NCBI RefSeq assembly: GCF_003634095.1
Contig: NZ_RBIR01000006.1
Span: 124,001 to 188,000, forward strand
Origin: Arthrobacter oryzae
Lineage (GTDB): Bacteria; Actinomycetota; Actinomycetes; Actinomycetales; Micrococcaceae
DNA length: 64,000 nt
Direction: 5' to 3'
Positions 17,396 through 26,787 of the stretch are shown in pieces. The position numbers and the translations under genes are program-made. The notes under the pieces were generated by a model, which did no database searches, was not told where the DNA came from, and was given only the letters and a program-made list of their open reading frames with translations. Every line of letters starts with the position of its first letter. The stretch's first letter is position 1.

Positions 17396-17896
17396 TTATT
17401 TGCTGGGCGGTAGGTTCTGCAAGTCCTCTTGACCCACGCACTTCCGGGTCGCCTTGATCTTAAGCGCCGCAGGGGCGAGGTCTGCCAGCACGGTGGCCGA
17501 ACTGATCTTGTCCGGATCCATCAGCAGTTCCGTGGCGGGTTCGCGGCCGAACGTGGTCAGCGTCCACACCGGATTACCTTCCTTGATAACCCAGTCCACG
17601 CCGTTGACGCTCACGCAGCGATCCGTGGTGGGGCCGGGAACGTTGACTCCGCAGCGAACGATCACCACGGACGGATCCCCCCACGCCGCGGTGGCCTGGG
17701 CATTCGTCTTGCGGAGCTTTGCGTCCCCGATAGTGTCGGGAAGGGCCAGCATCATCGGCGCACACGCAGCATTGGCGGCATCCTTGGCGGGCGTGACGTC
17801 CACCACCGGGGAACAGGAGGTCAGGGCAAGCCCGACCGCTGCCGCGGCGACAGCCACGGGAAGACGCACGGCAGTGAGGCGGCTGAATCGGAGCAT
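17396..17896 (-). CDS. DUF3515 lipoprotein
   Basis: 166 aa. The signal peptide ends in a lipobox (LALTSC, Cys28), so it should be an exported lipoprotein. The rest matches DUF3515 of actinobacteria: CAPMMLALPDTIGDAKLRKT, AWGDPSVVIVRCGV, and the conserved Cys-containing C-terminus TRKCVGQEDL. Function unknown. It is part of the conserved ddl-DUF3515-thiL neighbourhood; here it is stranded between the hydrolase gene and the polysaccharide locus, about 20 kb from thiL. The 160 bp before it (17236-17395) holds no gene. Confidence 0.88.
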   Translation of the reverse strand: MLRFSRLTAVRLPVAVAAAAVGLALTSCSPVVDVTPAKDAANAACAPMMLALPDTIGDAKLRKTNAQATAAWGDPSVVIVRCGVNVPGPTTDRCVSVNGVDWVIKEGNPVWTLTTFGREPATELLMDPDKISSATVLADLAPAALKIKATRKCVGQEDLQNLPPSK

Positions 17897-18090
17897 TCAT
17901 CCAGCTTAACCCGCCCGCGTGGCGCTACTGCCGCATTCGCGGGGGCGAGACTAGCATCATGTGAACCACCTGAGTCTTACCTTCAAGTAGACTGAGGCCT
18001 CGTGCACCTCTGGGGCTCTGCCGACAACGACGTTAGTGTTGGCCGCAAAACGCACACCTGATTCCATATCGCACCTTGGGGGGACAGCCG

Positions 18091-18756
18091 ATGCCGTCGT
18101 GCGGCCAAAAACTCATGTCAGCTCGCGTCGGGCTGGGAGCGCTGCTTCTGGCAGCCTCGCTCATAGGCACAGCCAGCGCCGTCAACGCCGACGACGCCCT
18201 TCCCGCAGACCCTCCGGTGGTGACCAGCCCGGTGCCTGCCCCCGATCCTAATCCAGCCCCCGCAGATCCTGCGCCCGCTCCGCTGCCCGTGGAACCGCCG
18301 GTCATCGTTGATCCCGCGCCGGTTCCTGTGCCCGTGCCGGCGCCTGCCCCGGCCCCCGCTCCGGCTCCCGCCCCGGCAGGCAGCGCCGCTCCTGCCCCGG
18401 TCCAGACCCCCGCTGGCACCCCTCGGCCTGCACTAACTGTGCCCCCGGCCCTTGCACCCGCTCCGGTGCCCGCCCAGGCCCCGGCTCCCGCGGGAGCGAC
18501 GCCGTCTGAGACGCCGTCCCCGTCACCCTCGCCAACTCCGAAGCCGGCGCTCTCGACGGCTCCTGCGGTAATCGCCACCCCTAGCCAGCCGCCCGTGACG
18601 GTGAAGCCCGAAATCCAGGCCGCAGTCGCAGTAGCTACAGGCAGCCCGCTTGGAGTTCAGCTCATCACTGTGTTGATCCTGCTCGGTGCTGGTTTGGCGT
18701 ACTTCCGCTTCCTCGGCGGAAAGAGCCAAAATAGCCCCGTCAAGGCCGGAAAGTAA
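18091..18756 (+). CDS. Secreted Pro/Ala-rich membrane-anchored protein
   Basis: 221 aa. A Sec signal peptide (LGALLLAASLIGTASA, cleavage near residue 30) leads into about 130 residues of Pro/Ala/Val repeats (PVPVPAPAPAPAP and similar) and Ser/Pro/Thr runs, then a C-terminal transmembrane helix (LITVLILLGAGLAYF) and a short basic tail. There is no LPXTG. Such PA-rich spacers cross the wall. It starts at an ATG 6-7 nt after GGGGGGA and ends 7 bp before the first glycosyltransferase, so it is the first gene of the plus-strand polysaccharide block. It may be a wall-spanning anchor or scaffold for the polymer machinery. Not recognised beyond composition. Confidence 0.75.
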   Translation: MPSCGQKLMSARVGLGALLLAASLIGTASAVNADDALPADPPVVTSPVPAPDPNPAPADPAPAPLPVEPPVIVDPAPVPVPVPAPAPAPAPAPAPAGSAAPAPVQTPAGTPRPALTVPPALAPAPVPAQAPAPAGATPSETPSPSPSPTPKPALSTAPAVIATPSQPPVTVKPEIQAAVAVATGSPLGVQLITVLILLGAGLAYFRFLGGKSQNSPVKAGK

Positions 18757-18763
18757 GTCTCCG

Positions 18764-20014
18764 GTGATACCCCGTGAATTTTCCGACCGCACACCTCAGG
18801 CCCAGTCCCTTCGCATAACACTGCTGACCCACTCCTACTGGCCCGAACAGAGCCCGCCCCAGCGGCGCTGGACCGCCATGATCAAGGAGTTCTCCCATTC
18901 CGGCTGGGACGTCGACGTCGTGACCCCGGTGGCGCACTACCCCTTCGGCCGGCGGGCCTTGCCCCGCAAGATGGCCGGGAGGCCCTTCGGGCTGCAAAAA
19001 GGGCAATTCACCGAGAAAATACTTCGCGTTCCCTACCTCCGGCACGGCAACTCCCGTGCGGCTCGCCTGCTGGACCAGGCTTTTTCGGCGGCTCTTTCGA
19101 TTCCGGCCGGATTCATGGTCCGGAAGCCCGACGTCGTGATTGTTACCGCGCCCGGGCTGCCTTCCCTGGCGGCCGGCTATGTGCTGGCCAAGGTCCGCGG
19201 CGTTCCGTTGATCGTCGAAATGCGGGATGCGTGGCCCGACTTGGCCCGCGATGCGCGGCTGGTCCAAGGCAGCGTAAAAAGCGTCGTTGAGCGCGTGGTC
19301 GAATTTGTCCAACACCGGGCCGACCTCGTGGTCACCGTGACGGAGGGGTTCGCCGCTACGCTGCGGGCGCGTGGTGTCCGGAACGTGGCGACGGTTAGCA
19401 ACGGCGTGCACTTGGACTCCATCCCCGTGCTGGGTCCGCCGGAGACCGAGCGGGACATATTCGAAGCCGTGTATCTGGGAAATCACGGCGAGAGCCAGCG
19501 CCTGGACGTCGCCATCCGGGCGAGCGCACTCGTGGGGGAATCGATGCACCTGCACATGGTGGGCCACGGCACGCAGCGGCCGGCGCTGGAGAAGCTGGCG
19601 CGGGAACTGAAGGCACCGGTCACGTTCCATCCGCCCCTGACAGGTGAAGCGATGATGGAACGCTACGCGTCTGCCGACACGTGCGTCGTGTCCCTTCGCG
19701 ATGACTGGAAATCCTTCGAAACCACCGTGCCGTCAAAGACCTACGAGGTCTTGGCCATCGGAAGGCATGTAACCGCGATGGTGCGCGGGGAAGCGGCCCG
19801 TATTGTCATGGACGCGGAAGCCGGGGACATCGTTCCCAGCTCTCCGGAAGCCGTGGCCGATTTGTGGCGCCAGCTCGCAGCTGACCGGAGCCGGCTTGTA
19901 CGCAACGGGGACAGCCGTCAGTGGGTCAAGACCAACGCAGAATACGGGCACCTCGCGGACCTCTATATGGACCTCATTTCGCAGCTCCTTGCGGAAACCG
20001 ATAGCCGCAGATGA
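18764..20014 (+). CDS. Glycosyltransferase family 4 (WbuB-like)
   Basis: 416 aa with a GT-B fold. The N-terminal acceptor domain begins ITLLTHSYWPEQSPPQRRW, typical of WbuB/GT4 enzymes, and the donor domain holds VSNGVHL and the EX7E-type segment PSKTYEVLAIGRHV. The GTG at 18764 is chosen because it is the first start after the upstream stop, with GGAAAG before it. The stop overlaps the next gene by ATGA. It presumably adds a sugar to a lipid-linked intermediate on the cytoplasmic face. Donor and acceptor cannot be told. Confidence 0.87.
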   Translation: MIPREFSDRTPQAQSLRITLLTHSYWPEQSPPQRRWTAMIKEFSHSGWDVDVVTPVAHYPFGRRALPRKMAGRPFGLQKGQFTEKILRVPYLRHGNSRAARLLDQAFSAALSIPAGFMVRKPDVVIVTAPGLPSLAAGYVLAKVRGVPLIVEMRDAWPDLARDARLVQGSVKSVVERVVEFVQHRADLVVTVTEGFAATLRARGVRNVATVSNGVHLDSIPVLGPPETERDIFEAVYLGNHGESQRLDVAIRASALVGESMHLHMVGHGTQRPALEKLARELKAPVTFHPPLTGEAMMERYASADTCVVSLRDDWKSFETTVPSKTYEVLAIGRHVTAMVRGEAARIVMDAEAGDIVPSSPEAVADLWRQLAADRSRLVRNGDSRQWVKTNAEYGHLADLYMDLISQLLAETDSRR

Positions 20015-21756
20015 TCCAGCTCCTCAAGAATTTAAGCCTGGCCACCAGCGTCGTCACCCAGCACCTCGCCGATGACCCTTTCCTCCTCTACCTGCAGGCG
20101 GCCCGCCGTCTGCCCGCTGTCGCTCGCCCGTTGGGCCGGGCAATGTCGGCTGGCTCGCCGCGTAACTCGGTGGCCGCGCCCGTGATCCTCGCGGCGCTGA
20201 GCAACGGTCAGGACGCCGACGTTCGGCGACGACTCGAACTTGCAGTGGATGGCCCCGTCAGGGGAGAGCAGGCCCGGCGGTTGGCCGACATCGCCTTGTC
20301 TGCCGGCTTAACGGAGCTATCGGACACACTGCTGGCCAAAGCCGCGAATGCTACCCGCCTTAAGTCTGCACACGCCCGCAGGCTGTGGCATGACGGGAAC
20401 CTCAGCGGAGCCGTCACCGCCCTCGACGCTTCCGGCCCCGCCGGACGGCGGCAGCAAGCGCGGCTTGCGGGGGAAGCGGCCGTCTACTCCGGTTTTGCAC
20501 CCTCGCTGGAGCGCCAGGAGTTCTCGCCCGTTCCCGGCCGGGTCCTGCACCTGCTCACCAACTCCCTGCCGCACACCGCCAGCGGCTACGCCCAGCGTTC
20601 CCACTCCATCATGGTGGCGCAGCAGGAAGCCGGCTGGGACGTCCTGGCTGTTACGAGGCTGGGATATCCGGTCCAGGTGGGAAAGCTCTTGGCCCGCGCC
20701 AGCGACGTCGTCGACGGCGTCCGGTACCGCAGGCTCCTCCCGTCACGGCTGGCGCCGACAATGGACGCGCGCCTGCAGCAGCAGGCCGAGGAACTGCTCC
20801 AGGTGGCGCTGGAATTCAGGCCCAACGTGCTCCACACCACCACCCACTTCGTCAACGGCATGGTGGTCCGGGCAGTGGCCCAGGCGCTGGGGGTCCCTTG
20901 GGTATACGAAGTCCGCGGCCAGCTGGCCGACACCTGGGCAGCGACCCGCGGGCCTGAGGCCCGGGACAGCGAAAAGTACAGGCTTTTCCAGGAACGGGAA
21001 GCCGAGGTCATGCGGGACGCCGATTTGGTGGTAACGCTGGGGCACGCCATGAAGGCCAACATTGCCGCCGCGGGCATCCCTGACGAGAAGATCATCATTG
21101 CGCCCAACGCCGTCGGCGGAGCCTTCCTTCAGGAGCCCCGTGGTACAGGCGAGGCCCGCCGTGAACTCGGTCTGCCGGAGGACGGCCTCTTCATCGGCAC
21201 TGTCAGTAGCCTGGTCGCCTACGAGGGCCTGGACGACCTCGTTCGTGCATTCGCCCTCCTGGCACCGGCCTTTCCACAGCTGCGGCTGCTGATTGTTGGC
21301 GACGGCGTGGCCCGCCCTGGCCTGGAGGAGCAGATCCGGAAGCTGGGCTTGGGTGACAGGGCAATTTTCACCGGCAGGGTGCCCAGGGACCACACCCCGC
21401 TTTATCACCAGGCCCTGGACGTGTTCGTAGTACCACGTAAGGACCTTGACGTGACCCGTGCGGTGACTCCGCTCAAGCCAGTGGAGGCGCTGGCGAGTGC
21501 GCGGCCGGTAGTGGCTAGCAGGCTTCCGGCACTTGAAGAGATCGTCGACGAGGGTGTCAGCGGCTTGTTCGCGGCGGCCGAAAGGCCCGAACAGCTTGCC
21601 GCCGCGGTGGCACGGATTCTGAGAGACGAGCCGCTGCGAACATCTATGGGAGAGACGGGAAGGGCCCAAGTTCTGCTAACCCGGACTTGGTCCGCAAACG
21701 CAAATGCGATGGCCTTCGCCTATCGCCGCGTATCAGGGGGAATGACCTATTTATAA
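20011..21756 (+). CDS. Glycosyltransferase family 4 with helical N-terminal extension
   Basis: 581 aa. The first ~170 residues are alpha-helical and Ala/Leu/Arg-rich (repeat-like, TPR-reminiscent: ARRLADIALSAGLTELSDTL). The GT-B part follows: VLHLLTNSLPHTASGYAQRS (acceptor domain), VPWVYEVRGQLADTW, IIAPNAVGGAFL and the donor-binding TPLKPVEALASARPVVAS. The start codon overlaps the preceding stop, indicating translational coupling. The ABC permease follows after 16 bp. Probably cytoplasmic and membrane-associated, extending the polymer. Specificity unknown. Confidence 0.87.
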   Translation: MIQLLKNLSLATSVVTQHLADDPFLLYLQAARRLPAVARPLGRAMSAGSPRNSVAAPVILAALSNGQDADVRRRLELAVDGPVRGEQARRLADIALSAGLTELSDTLLAKAANATRLKSAHARRLWHDGNLSGAVTALDASGPAGRRQQARLAGEAAVYSGFAPSLERQEFSPVPGRVLHLLTNSLPHTASGYAQRSHSIMVAQQEAGWDVLAVTRLGYPVQVGKLLARASDVVDGVRYRRLLPSRLAPTMDARLQQQAEELLQVALEFRPNVLHTTTHFVNGMVVRAVAQALGVPWVYEVRGQLADTWAATRGPEARDSEKYRLFQEREAEVMRDADLVVTLGHAMKANIAAAGIPDEKIIIAPNAVGGAFLQEPRGTGEARRELGLPEDGLFIGTVSSLVAYEGLDDLVRAFALLAPAFPQLRLLIVGDGVARPGLEEQIRKLGLGDRAIFTGRVPRDHTPLYHQALDVFVVPRKDLDVTRAVTPLKPVEALASARPVVASRLPALEEIVDEGVSGLFAAAERPEQLAAAVARILRDEPLRTSMGETGRAQVLLTRTWSANANAMAFAYRRVSGGMTYL

Positions 21757-21772
21757 CCAGGAGGACCAGCTA

Positions 21773-22660
21773 GTGTTAGTAGAAACGGCATCCATGCCCG
21801 CGCCAGCGGGAGTTCAGGCGGTGTCCGTTGACCTGCGGCGCCTGAGCCGAGTCGGGTCGCGGCCAGCGTTTCTTGACTACTTGGTGCAGCTCTGGGACTT
21901 TCGAGAGTTCATTTTTTACGATGCCCGCGCTCGCGTCCGCAGCGGAACCAGGCGCGACCGTTTGGGGAGCGCGTGGTTGTTGCTCAACCCCGTTTTCAAT
22001 GGTCTGACTTACTACATAATATTCGGCATTCTTCTCCAGACCAGCGGGGGAATCGAAAATTATATAGGATACTTGGTCACCGGCATCTTCGTTTTTCAAT
22101 TCAGCGCTGGCGCAATAACATCCGTGGCGCGGTCTATTCAGGCTAATCGGACGATGATCCAGGCTTTTAACTTTCCCCGCGCAGCCCTTCCCATTGGAGC
22201 GAATCTGCGGGAGGAACTTTCGGGTGTGCCGTTGATCATCGCAATGCTCCTGATCGTTGTGGTGCTGCCGCCTGCTGAGTTCATTGGGCCGCTGTGGCTC
22301 TTGGTGATTCCGGCACTGCTACTGATGTCAATTTTTAACCTTGGCGTCGGACTTACACTTGCACGAGTAATTTCGCGGGTGAACGACGTTTCTCATCTTC
22401 TGCCGTTCGTAATCCGTTTGTGGATGTATGGTTCAGCCATTTTCTACTCCTACGAGCGTTTCATCAAGCACCCCGCATTGCTGGAGATTATTAAGTTGAA
22501 TCCCCTTTTCAACGTGATTGACATTGTGAGGGACTGTGTACTTTACAATCGGATACCTGAATGGCATTCATGGGCTGCCCTCGCGGTCTTCGCCTTAGGC
22601 TCGCTAATTGTTGGACTTGTCTTCTTCTGGCAGGGGGAAGAAAACTATGGCCGCGACTGA
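21773..22660 (+). CDS. ABC transporter permease, polysaccharide export (TagG/Wzm type)
   Basis: 295 aa with six predicted membrane helices in ABC-2 arrangement. The cytosolic N-terminus contains DYLVQLWDFREFIFYDARAR, then RLGSAWLLLNPVFNGLTYYIIF, characteristic of TagG/Wzm exporters of teichoic acids and O-antigens. The GTG start follows AGGAGGA by 8 nt, one of the best ribosome sites in the locus. The ATPase gene overlaps its 3' end by 14 bp. It should flip a completed, lipid-linked polymer across the membrane. Confidence 0.92.
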   Translation: MLVETASMPAPAGVQAVSVDLRRLSRVGSRPAFLDYLVQLWDFREFIFYDARARVRSGTRRDRLGSAWLLLNPVFNGLTYYIIFGILLQTSGGIENYIGYLVTGIFVFQFSAGAITSVARSIQANRTMIQAFNFPRAALPIGANLREELSGVPLIIAMLLIVVVLPPAEFIGPLWLLVIPALLLMSIFNLGVGLTLARVISRVNDVSHLLPFVIRLWMYGSAIFYSYERFIKHPALLEIIKLNPLFNVIDIVRDCVLYNRIPEWHSWAALAVFALGSLIVGLVFFWQGEENYGRD

Positions 22661-23543
22661 AGATACGGTCTACTTTGACGGAAACCCCTGCGTTGTACTC
22701 GATTCCGTAAGGATGAGTTACACGGTGGTCTCAACGGCGGATGTTCCTGCCGATAAGTCTCCTATTCGCCACCGGTTGTTCAAGAGGACCTTAGGGCGTG
22801 ACAATAAGGTCCGCGTCGATGCCCTGAATGAGCTGTCCCTCATTGTGGAACGTGGCGAGTCTGTTGGAATCATCGGTCGCAACGGCTCTGGTAAGAGCAC
22901 GCTGATGAAGCTCATCAGCGGCCAGGAGCTGGCCACGTCCGGGGCCGTCTACGCGTCAAGCACGCCGATAATGCTGGGCGTAAACGCGGCGCTCGTTCCT
23001 GATCTTTCAGGGGACCAAAATGTCATTCTGGGGTGTCTGGCCATGGGAATGGAAAGGGCATTAATAGATGAGAAGTTCGACAGCATTGTGGAACTTTCAG
23101 GGTTAGAGAAGTCCATTCATCTGCCGATGAAATCGTACTCCTCCGGTATGGGATCGCGGCTCAGATTCGCGATCGCTGCGGCCGTTGACCCCGAGATCCT
23201 ACTCGTGGACGAAGCCTTGAATACGGGCGATGCGCAGTTCATCGACCGAAGCCGCAAACGCATGGACGAACTACGGCGTAATGCCGGATGCGTGTTCCTG
23301 GTCAGCCACAGCCTCTCCACGATCGAGGAAATGTGCACGAGGGTGCTTTGGATTGATCAAGGTGACCTGATCATGGACTCGGAACCCCAGGAAGCCACAG
23401 CCGCCTATAAGGACTACACGGACCATCTTTCGAAGGGCAACAACATTACAGCGGCAAAAATTAAGGATGACGCGCGCTCACGCTTGACGATTACGGAGAT
23501 CCTCCCCAGGACGCAGGGCCGGCGCATCGGGGTACAACTGTGA
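22647..23543 (+). CDS. ABC transporter ATP-binding protein, polysaccharide export (TagH/Wzt type)
   Basis: 298 aa. Walker A GRNGSGKST, signature YSSGMGSRLRFAIA and Walker B EILLVDEAL are intact, with HSLSTIEEMC as switch region. The typical long N-terminal extension before the Walker A (LDSVRMSYTVVSTADVPADK) matches TagH/Wzt. It lacks the additional C-terminal carbohydrate-binding domain found in Wzt proteins that recognise a terminally modified O-antigen, so export probably does not need a terminal cap signal through this subunit. The ATG at 22647 overlaps the permease gene, and the stop overlaps the next GTG. Confidence 0.92.
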   Translation: MAATEDTVYFDGNPCVVLDSVRMSYTVVSTADVPADKSPIRHRLFKRTLGRDNKVRVDALNELSLIVERGESVGIIGRNGSGKSTLMKLISGQELATSGAVYASSTPIMLGVNAALVPDLSGDQNVILGCLAMGMERALIDEKFDSIVELSGLEKSIHLPMKSYSSGMGSRLRFAIAAAVDPEILLVDEALNTGDAQFIDRSRKRMDELRRNAGCVFLVSHSLSTIEEMCTRVLWIDQGDLIMDSEPQEATAAYKDYTDHLSKGNNITAAKIKDDARSRLTITEILPRTQGRRIGVQL

Positions 23544-25447
23544 TGTCGGTCCGTCAGGTCAGGTCGGCGATATGGCACTTCCGTCATGGCGGCCTCATCC
23601 AACTTCGTCAGTGGAGACTCCGGCGGCTCGCCGAAGCCGGGCAGCACATCCCAGCCAACATCAAAGGCGCCGAGGGCGGATGGAAAGGCAGGGGAAAGCG
23701 GCGTCAGCTCAGTTTTGTCCCCTTTGAATCCCCTGCCGCGAAACCACGCCGAAGTGACCTTTGCGTGGGCGTCATCCTAGATGATTTTTCAAGTGCCGCA
23801 TTCGGGTTTGAGTGGAACGCGGTGCCCTTGTCCCGTGCAGGCTGGCGCGATCAGCTCAAAACGTCACGCGTGGACTTCGTCTTTATTGAGTCGGCGTGGA
23901 ACGGCAACGGAGGCGAATGGCAGCACCAGTTGACCGGCGCCTCGGGCCCCAAACCTGAGTTCTTGGCTTTGATGGAATGGTGCCGCGAAAGCGGGATCCC
24001 CACGGCATTCTGGAACAAAGAAGATCCGCCTCACTACGAGGACTTTCTGCCTGCCGCGCGGTTGTTCGATGCCGTCTTTACGAGCGACAGCCACAAGGTC
24101 CCTGATTACATTGCGGAACTGGGCCACGAGAGGGTGAGTGTACTGCCGTTTGCAGCGCAGCCTGCCCTGCACAACCCGATTCGCCCGGGTCATGGCTTCC
24201 AGTCCCGAGGCGTGGCCTTTGCTGGCATGTACTTCGCGCACAAGTACCCGGAGCGGAGGGATCAGCTGGACATGCTGCTCGGCGGAGCTTCCGATGCCGC
24301 CGAGAAGGACGGATTCGAACTCGAGATCTTTTCTCGACAGTTGGGCGGTGACTCCAACTATCAGTTTCCGGAGCCGTTGAGTCAGCGCGTCGTCGGGAGC
24401 CTCACCTACGCTCAGATGCTCACGGCGTACCGGTCATACCGGGTGTTCCTCAACGTCAACTCTGTTATCGATTCACCTAGCATGTGCGCTCGGCGGATCT
24501 TTGAGATCACCGCTAGCGGCACGCCGGTTGTGAGCTCGGCGTCGAAGGCCATAGCAAACTATTTTCCGCCCGATGAGGTGCTTGTCGCGACGTCCCGGTC
24601 GGAGTCCGCAGCCCAGATTCGGTCCTTGGTTGCAAACGCTGACTACAGGGATCGGGTTGTGCACAAGGCCCAGCGCCGCATTTGGGAAGCGCACACCTAC
24701 GCCCACCGGGCCGAAAAAATCGTCGCTGCAGTTCTCCCGGGCCGAGAGCAGATTCCCGCACTCCCGACGGTCAGCGCCATTGTCAGCACTTTCAGGCCTC
24801 ACCAGCTTGAACATGTCTTTGAGACTCTCGGCACCCAGCGAGGAGTAGACCTGGAACTCGTGTTGCTGACACACGGATTCGAGGTGGCGGAGGAAGTCCT
24901 CTCGCAGCTCGCGACACGCCACGGCGTGAGGAGGTACAGGTTCCTTACTGCGGGCATGGAACTGACCTTGGGGGAGTGCCTTAATCTTTGCGTGGCGGCA
25001 TCCACAGGCGAGGTCCTGTCTAAATTTGACGACGACGACTTCTATGGACCTGATTATCTCTTGGACATGCTGAATGCCCTCGAATTTTCTCAGGCCGCCG
25101 TCGTAGGGAAACAGGCGCACTACATGCATTTCCTGGCTAATGAGGCGACGATTTTGCGTTCCGGGCACAAGGAACACCGCTTCAGTCGCTTGGTTGCCGG
25201 TCCCACCATCACGGCGGCGCGTTCGGTGTTCGAAAGCCATCCTTTTGAGGCACGAAGTCGTGGCGAAGACACTCGGTTCCTTGAGTCTGTTGCCCAAGGT
25301 GGCGGAGCGATCTATTCAGCGGACCGTTTCAACTACTGCCAGATGCGGCGGGGGACCGGACACACTTGGGACATCGCAGACGAGGAACTTCTCGCGTCCG
25401 GGCCAATAAAGCTTTTTGGCAATCCAATTGAGAACATCACCATTTAG
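23540..25447 (+). CDS. CgeB-like glycosyltransferase fused to GT2 domain
   Basis: 635 aa with two parts. Residues ~72-400 resemble CgeB/Glyco_trans_1_2 proteins: FIESAWNGNGG, TAFWNKEDPPHYEDF, VLPFAAQPALHNPI and MCARRIFEITASGTPVV. Residues ~408-635 are a GT2-like domain beginning TVSAIVSTFRP with an acidic metal motif FDDDDFYGP (497-500). The first part is a clear paralogue of the middle of the 960-aa protein encoded at 32659-35541. Start is GTG 23540 or ATG 23543, overlapping the ABC ATPase stop. Possibly a bifunctional transferase building a repeat unit. Sugar specificity unknown. Confidence 0.83.
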   Translation: MMSVRQVRSAIWHFRHGGLIQLRQWRLRRLAEAGQHIPANIKGAEGGWKGRGKRRQLSFVPFESPAAKPRRSDLCVGVILDDFSSAAFGFEWNAVPLSRAGWRDQLKTSRVDFVFIESAWNGNGGEWQHQLTGASGPKPEFLALMEWCRESGIPTAFWNKEDPPHYEDFLPAARLFDAVFTSDSHKVPDYIAELGHERVSVLPFAAQPALHNPIRPGHGFQSRGVAFAGMYFAHKYPERRDQLDMLLGGASDAAEKDGFELEIFSRQLGGDSNYQFPEPLSQRVVGSLTYAQMLTAYRSYRVFLNVNSVIDSPSMCARRIFEITASGTPVVSSASKAIANYFPPDEVLVATSRSESAAQIRSLVANADYRDRVVHKAQRRIWEAHTYAHRAEKIVAAVLPGREQIPALPTVSAIVSTFRPHQLEHVFETLGTQRGVDLELVLLTHGFEVAEEVLSQLATRHGVRRYRFLTAGMELTLGECLNLCVAASTGEVLSKFDDDDFYGPDYLLDMLNALEFSQAAVVGKQAHYMHFLANEATILRSGHKEHRFSRLVAGPTITAARSVFESHPFEARSRGEDTRFLESVAQGGGAIYSADRFNYCQMRRGTGHTWDIADEELLASGPIKLFGNPIENITI

Positions 25448-25458
25448 GGGGAAACATA

Positions 25459-26712
25459 GTGACTAACATTGAAAAAGTCGCGGTAATCGGTCTGGGCTAT
25501 ATCGGCTTGCCTACAGCGGCCATTCTTGCCACAAACGGGCTTCAGGTAGTTGGAGTCGATGTCAATAAGCGGACCGTGGATTCGGTCAACGCCGGGGAAG
25601 TCCCCTTCGTGGAGCCAGACCTTGGGGCCCACGTTGCTGGCGCCGTTAGCCAAGGTAAGCTTCGGGCAACCCAGGACACACCCAAGGCCGACGCATACAT
25701 TGTTGCGGTGCCGACGCCCTTCAGGGCTGATCGTTCTGCCGATCTGAGCTACATCGAAGCTGCGGCGCGGGGCATTGCACCTCAACTCGAGGGCGGTGAG
25801 CTCATCATCCTGGAATCGACATCACCTCCGCGCGCAACTCGTCACATGGGGGATTACATCCTGAGCCTTCGGCCGGACCTATCACTCGATGGGTCGGATG
25901 GAAGGCCCACAATCCATTTGGCGCACTGCCCCGAACGTGTCCTGCCGGGCCGCGTGATGATTGAACTCGTCACTAACGACCGCGTTGTCGGAGGCGTAAC
26001 CCCCGAAGCGGCAGAGCTCGCAAAGGGCTTGTACTCCACCTTCTGCCAAGGGGAAATCCTTCTCACCGACGATGTCACGGCGGAAATGGCAAAACTCGTA
26101 GAAAACTCCTATAGAGACGTCAATATTGCGTTCGCGAACGAGCTGTCCATCATCAGCGACGGATTGGGCATCGACGTCTGGGAACTTATTCGTTTGGCTA
26201 ACCATCACCCCCGTGTCAACATCCTTCAGCCAGGTCCCGGCGTGGGTGGGCACTGCATCGCGGTTGATCCATGGTTCATCGTTGCTGAGGCCCCGGAGGA
26301 TGCCAAACTCATACGGACGGCGCGCCAGGTTAACGATGCGAAGCCGCTCTGGGTTGTGGACAAAGTCATTGATGCCCTGGAATCGGCACCATTAGGCACC
26401 GAGGTGGCCGTTCTCGGGCTCGCCTTCAAGGCCAATATCGACGACCTACGCGAATCTCCCGCCATTGAGATTACGAAAATGATTGCCCAGCGTGCTCCCG
26501 AGACTGTCTTGAACGTGGTAGAGCCACACATTGTCCAGCTGCCCGAACAGCTTCGAGAACATGAAAATGTCAAGTTGACCGATCTGACCGTCGGCTTGAA
26601 GAGCTCAGGAGTAGTTGTGTTGCTAGTCGACCACGATGACTTCAAAACAGCGGAGCTTACGGACCTCGAGTCCAAGTTTGTCATCGACACTCGCGGCATT
26701 CTGGCGGTTTGA
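25459..26712 (+). CDS. wecC: UDP-N-acetyl-D-mannosamine dehydrogenase
   Basis: 417 aa. It oxidises UDP-ManNAc to UDP-ManNAcA with 2 NAD+. The Rossmann motif VIGLGYIGLPTAAILA, APTPF-type loop VAVPTPFR, CPERVLPGRVMIEL, and especially PGPGVGGHCIAVDPWFIV with the catalytic cysteine are those of WecC rather than UDP-glucose dehydrogenase. AFKANIDDLRESPAIEI and the C-terminal VLLVDHDDFK also fit. The GTG start follows AGGGGGA. Its substrate-forming partner wecB is encoded 10 kb away on the other strand, at the far end of the locus. Confidence 0.93.
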   Translation: MTNIEKVAVIGLGYIGLPTAAILATNGLQVVGVDVNKRTVDSVNAGEVPFVEPDLGAHVAGAVSQGKLRATQDTPKADAYIVAVPTPFRADRSADLSYIEAAARGIAPQLEGGELIILESTSPPRATRHMGDYILSLRPDLSLDGSDGRPTIHLAHCPERVLPGRVMIELVTNDRVVGGVTPEAAELAKGLYSTFCQGEILLTDDVTAEMAKLVENSYRDVNIAFANELSIISDGLGIDVWELIRLANHHPRVNILQPGPGVGGHCIAVDPWFIVAEAPEDAKLIRTARQVNDAKPLWVVDKVIDALESAPLGTEVAVLGLAFKANIDDLRESPAIEITKMIAQRAPETVLNVVEPHIVQLPEQLREHENVKLTDLTVGLKSSGVVVLLVDHDDFKTAELTDLESKFVIDTRGILAV

Positions 26713-26787
26713 TTCGCCACAGTACGTATTGGTCGTTGACTGTCAGTCGGACGACAACTGGTGACAAATCTCGAGAGGGAAATTAGC

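Noticed and set aside
25459..26712. UDP-glucose 6-dehydrogenase
   Set aside because: The active-site segment GGHCIAVDPWF and the C-terminal blocks are those of WecC, and wecB is in the same locus.
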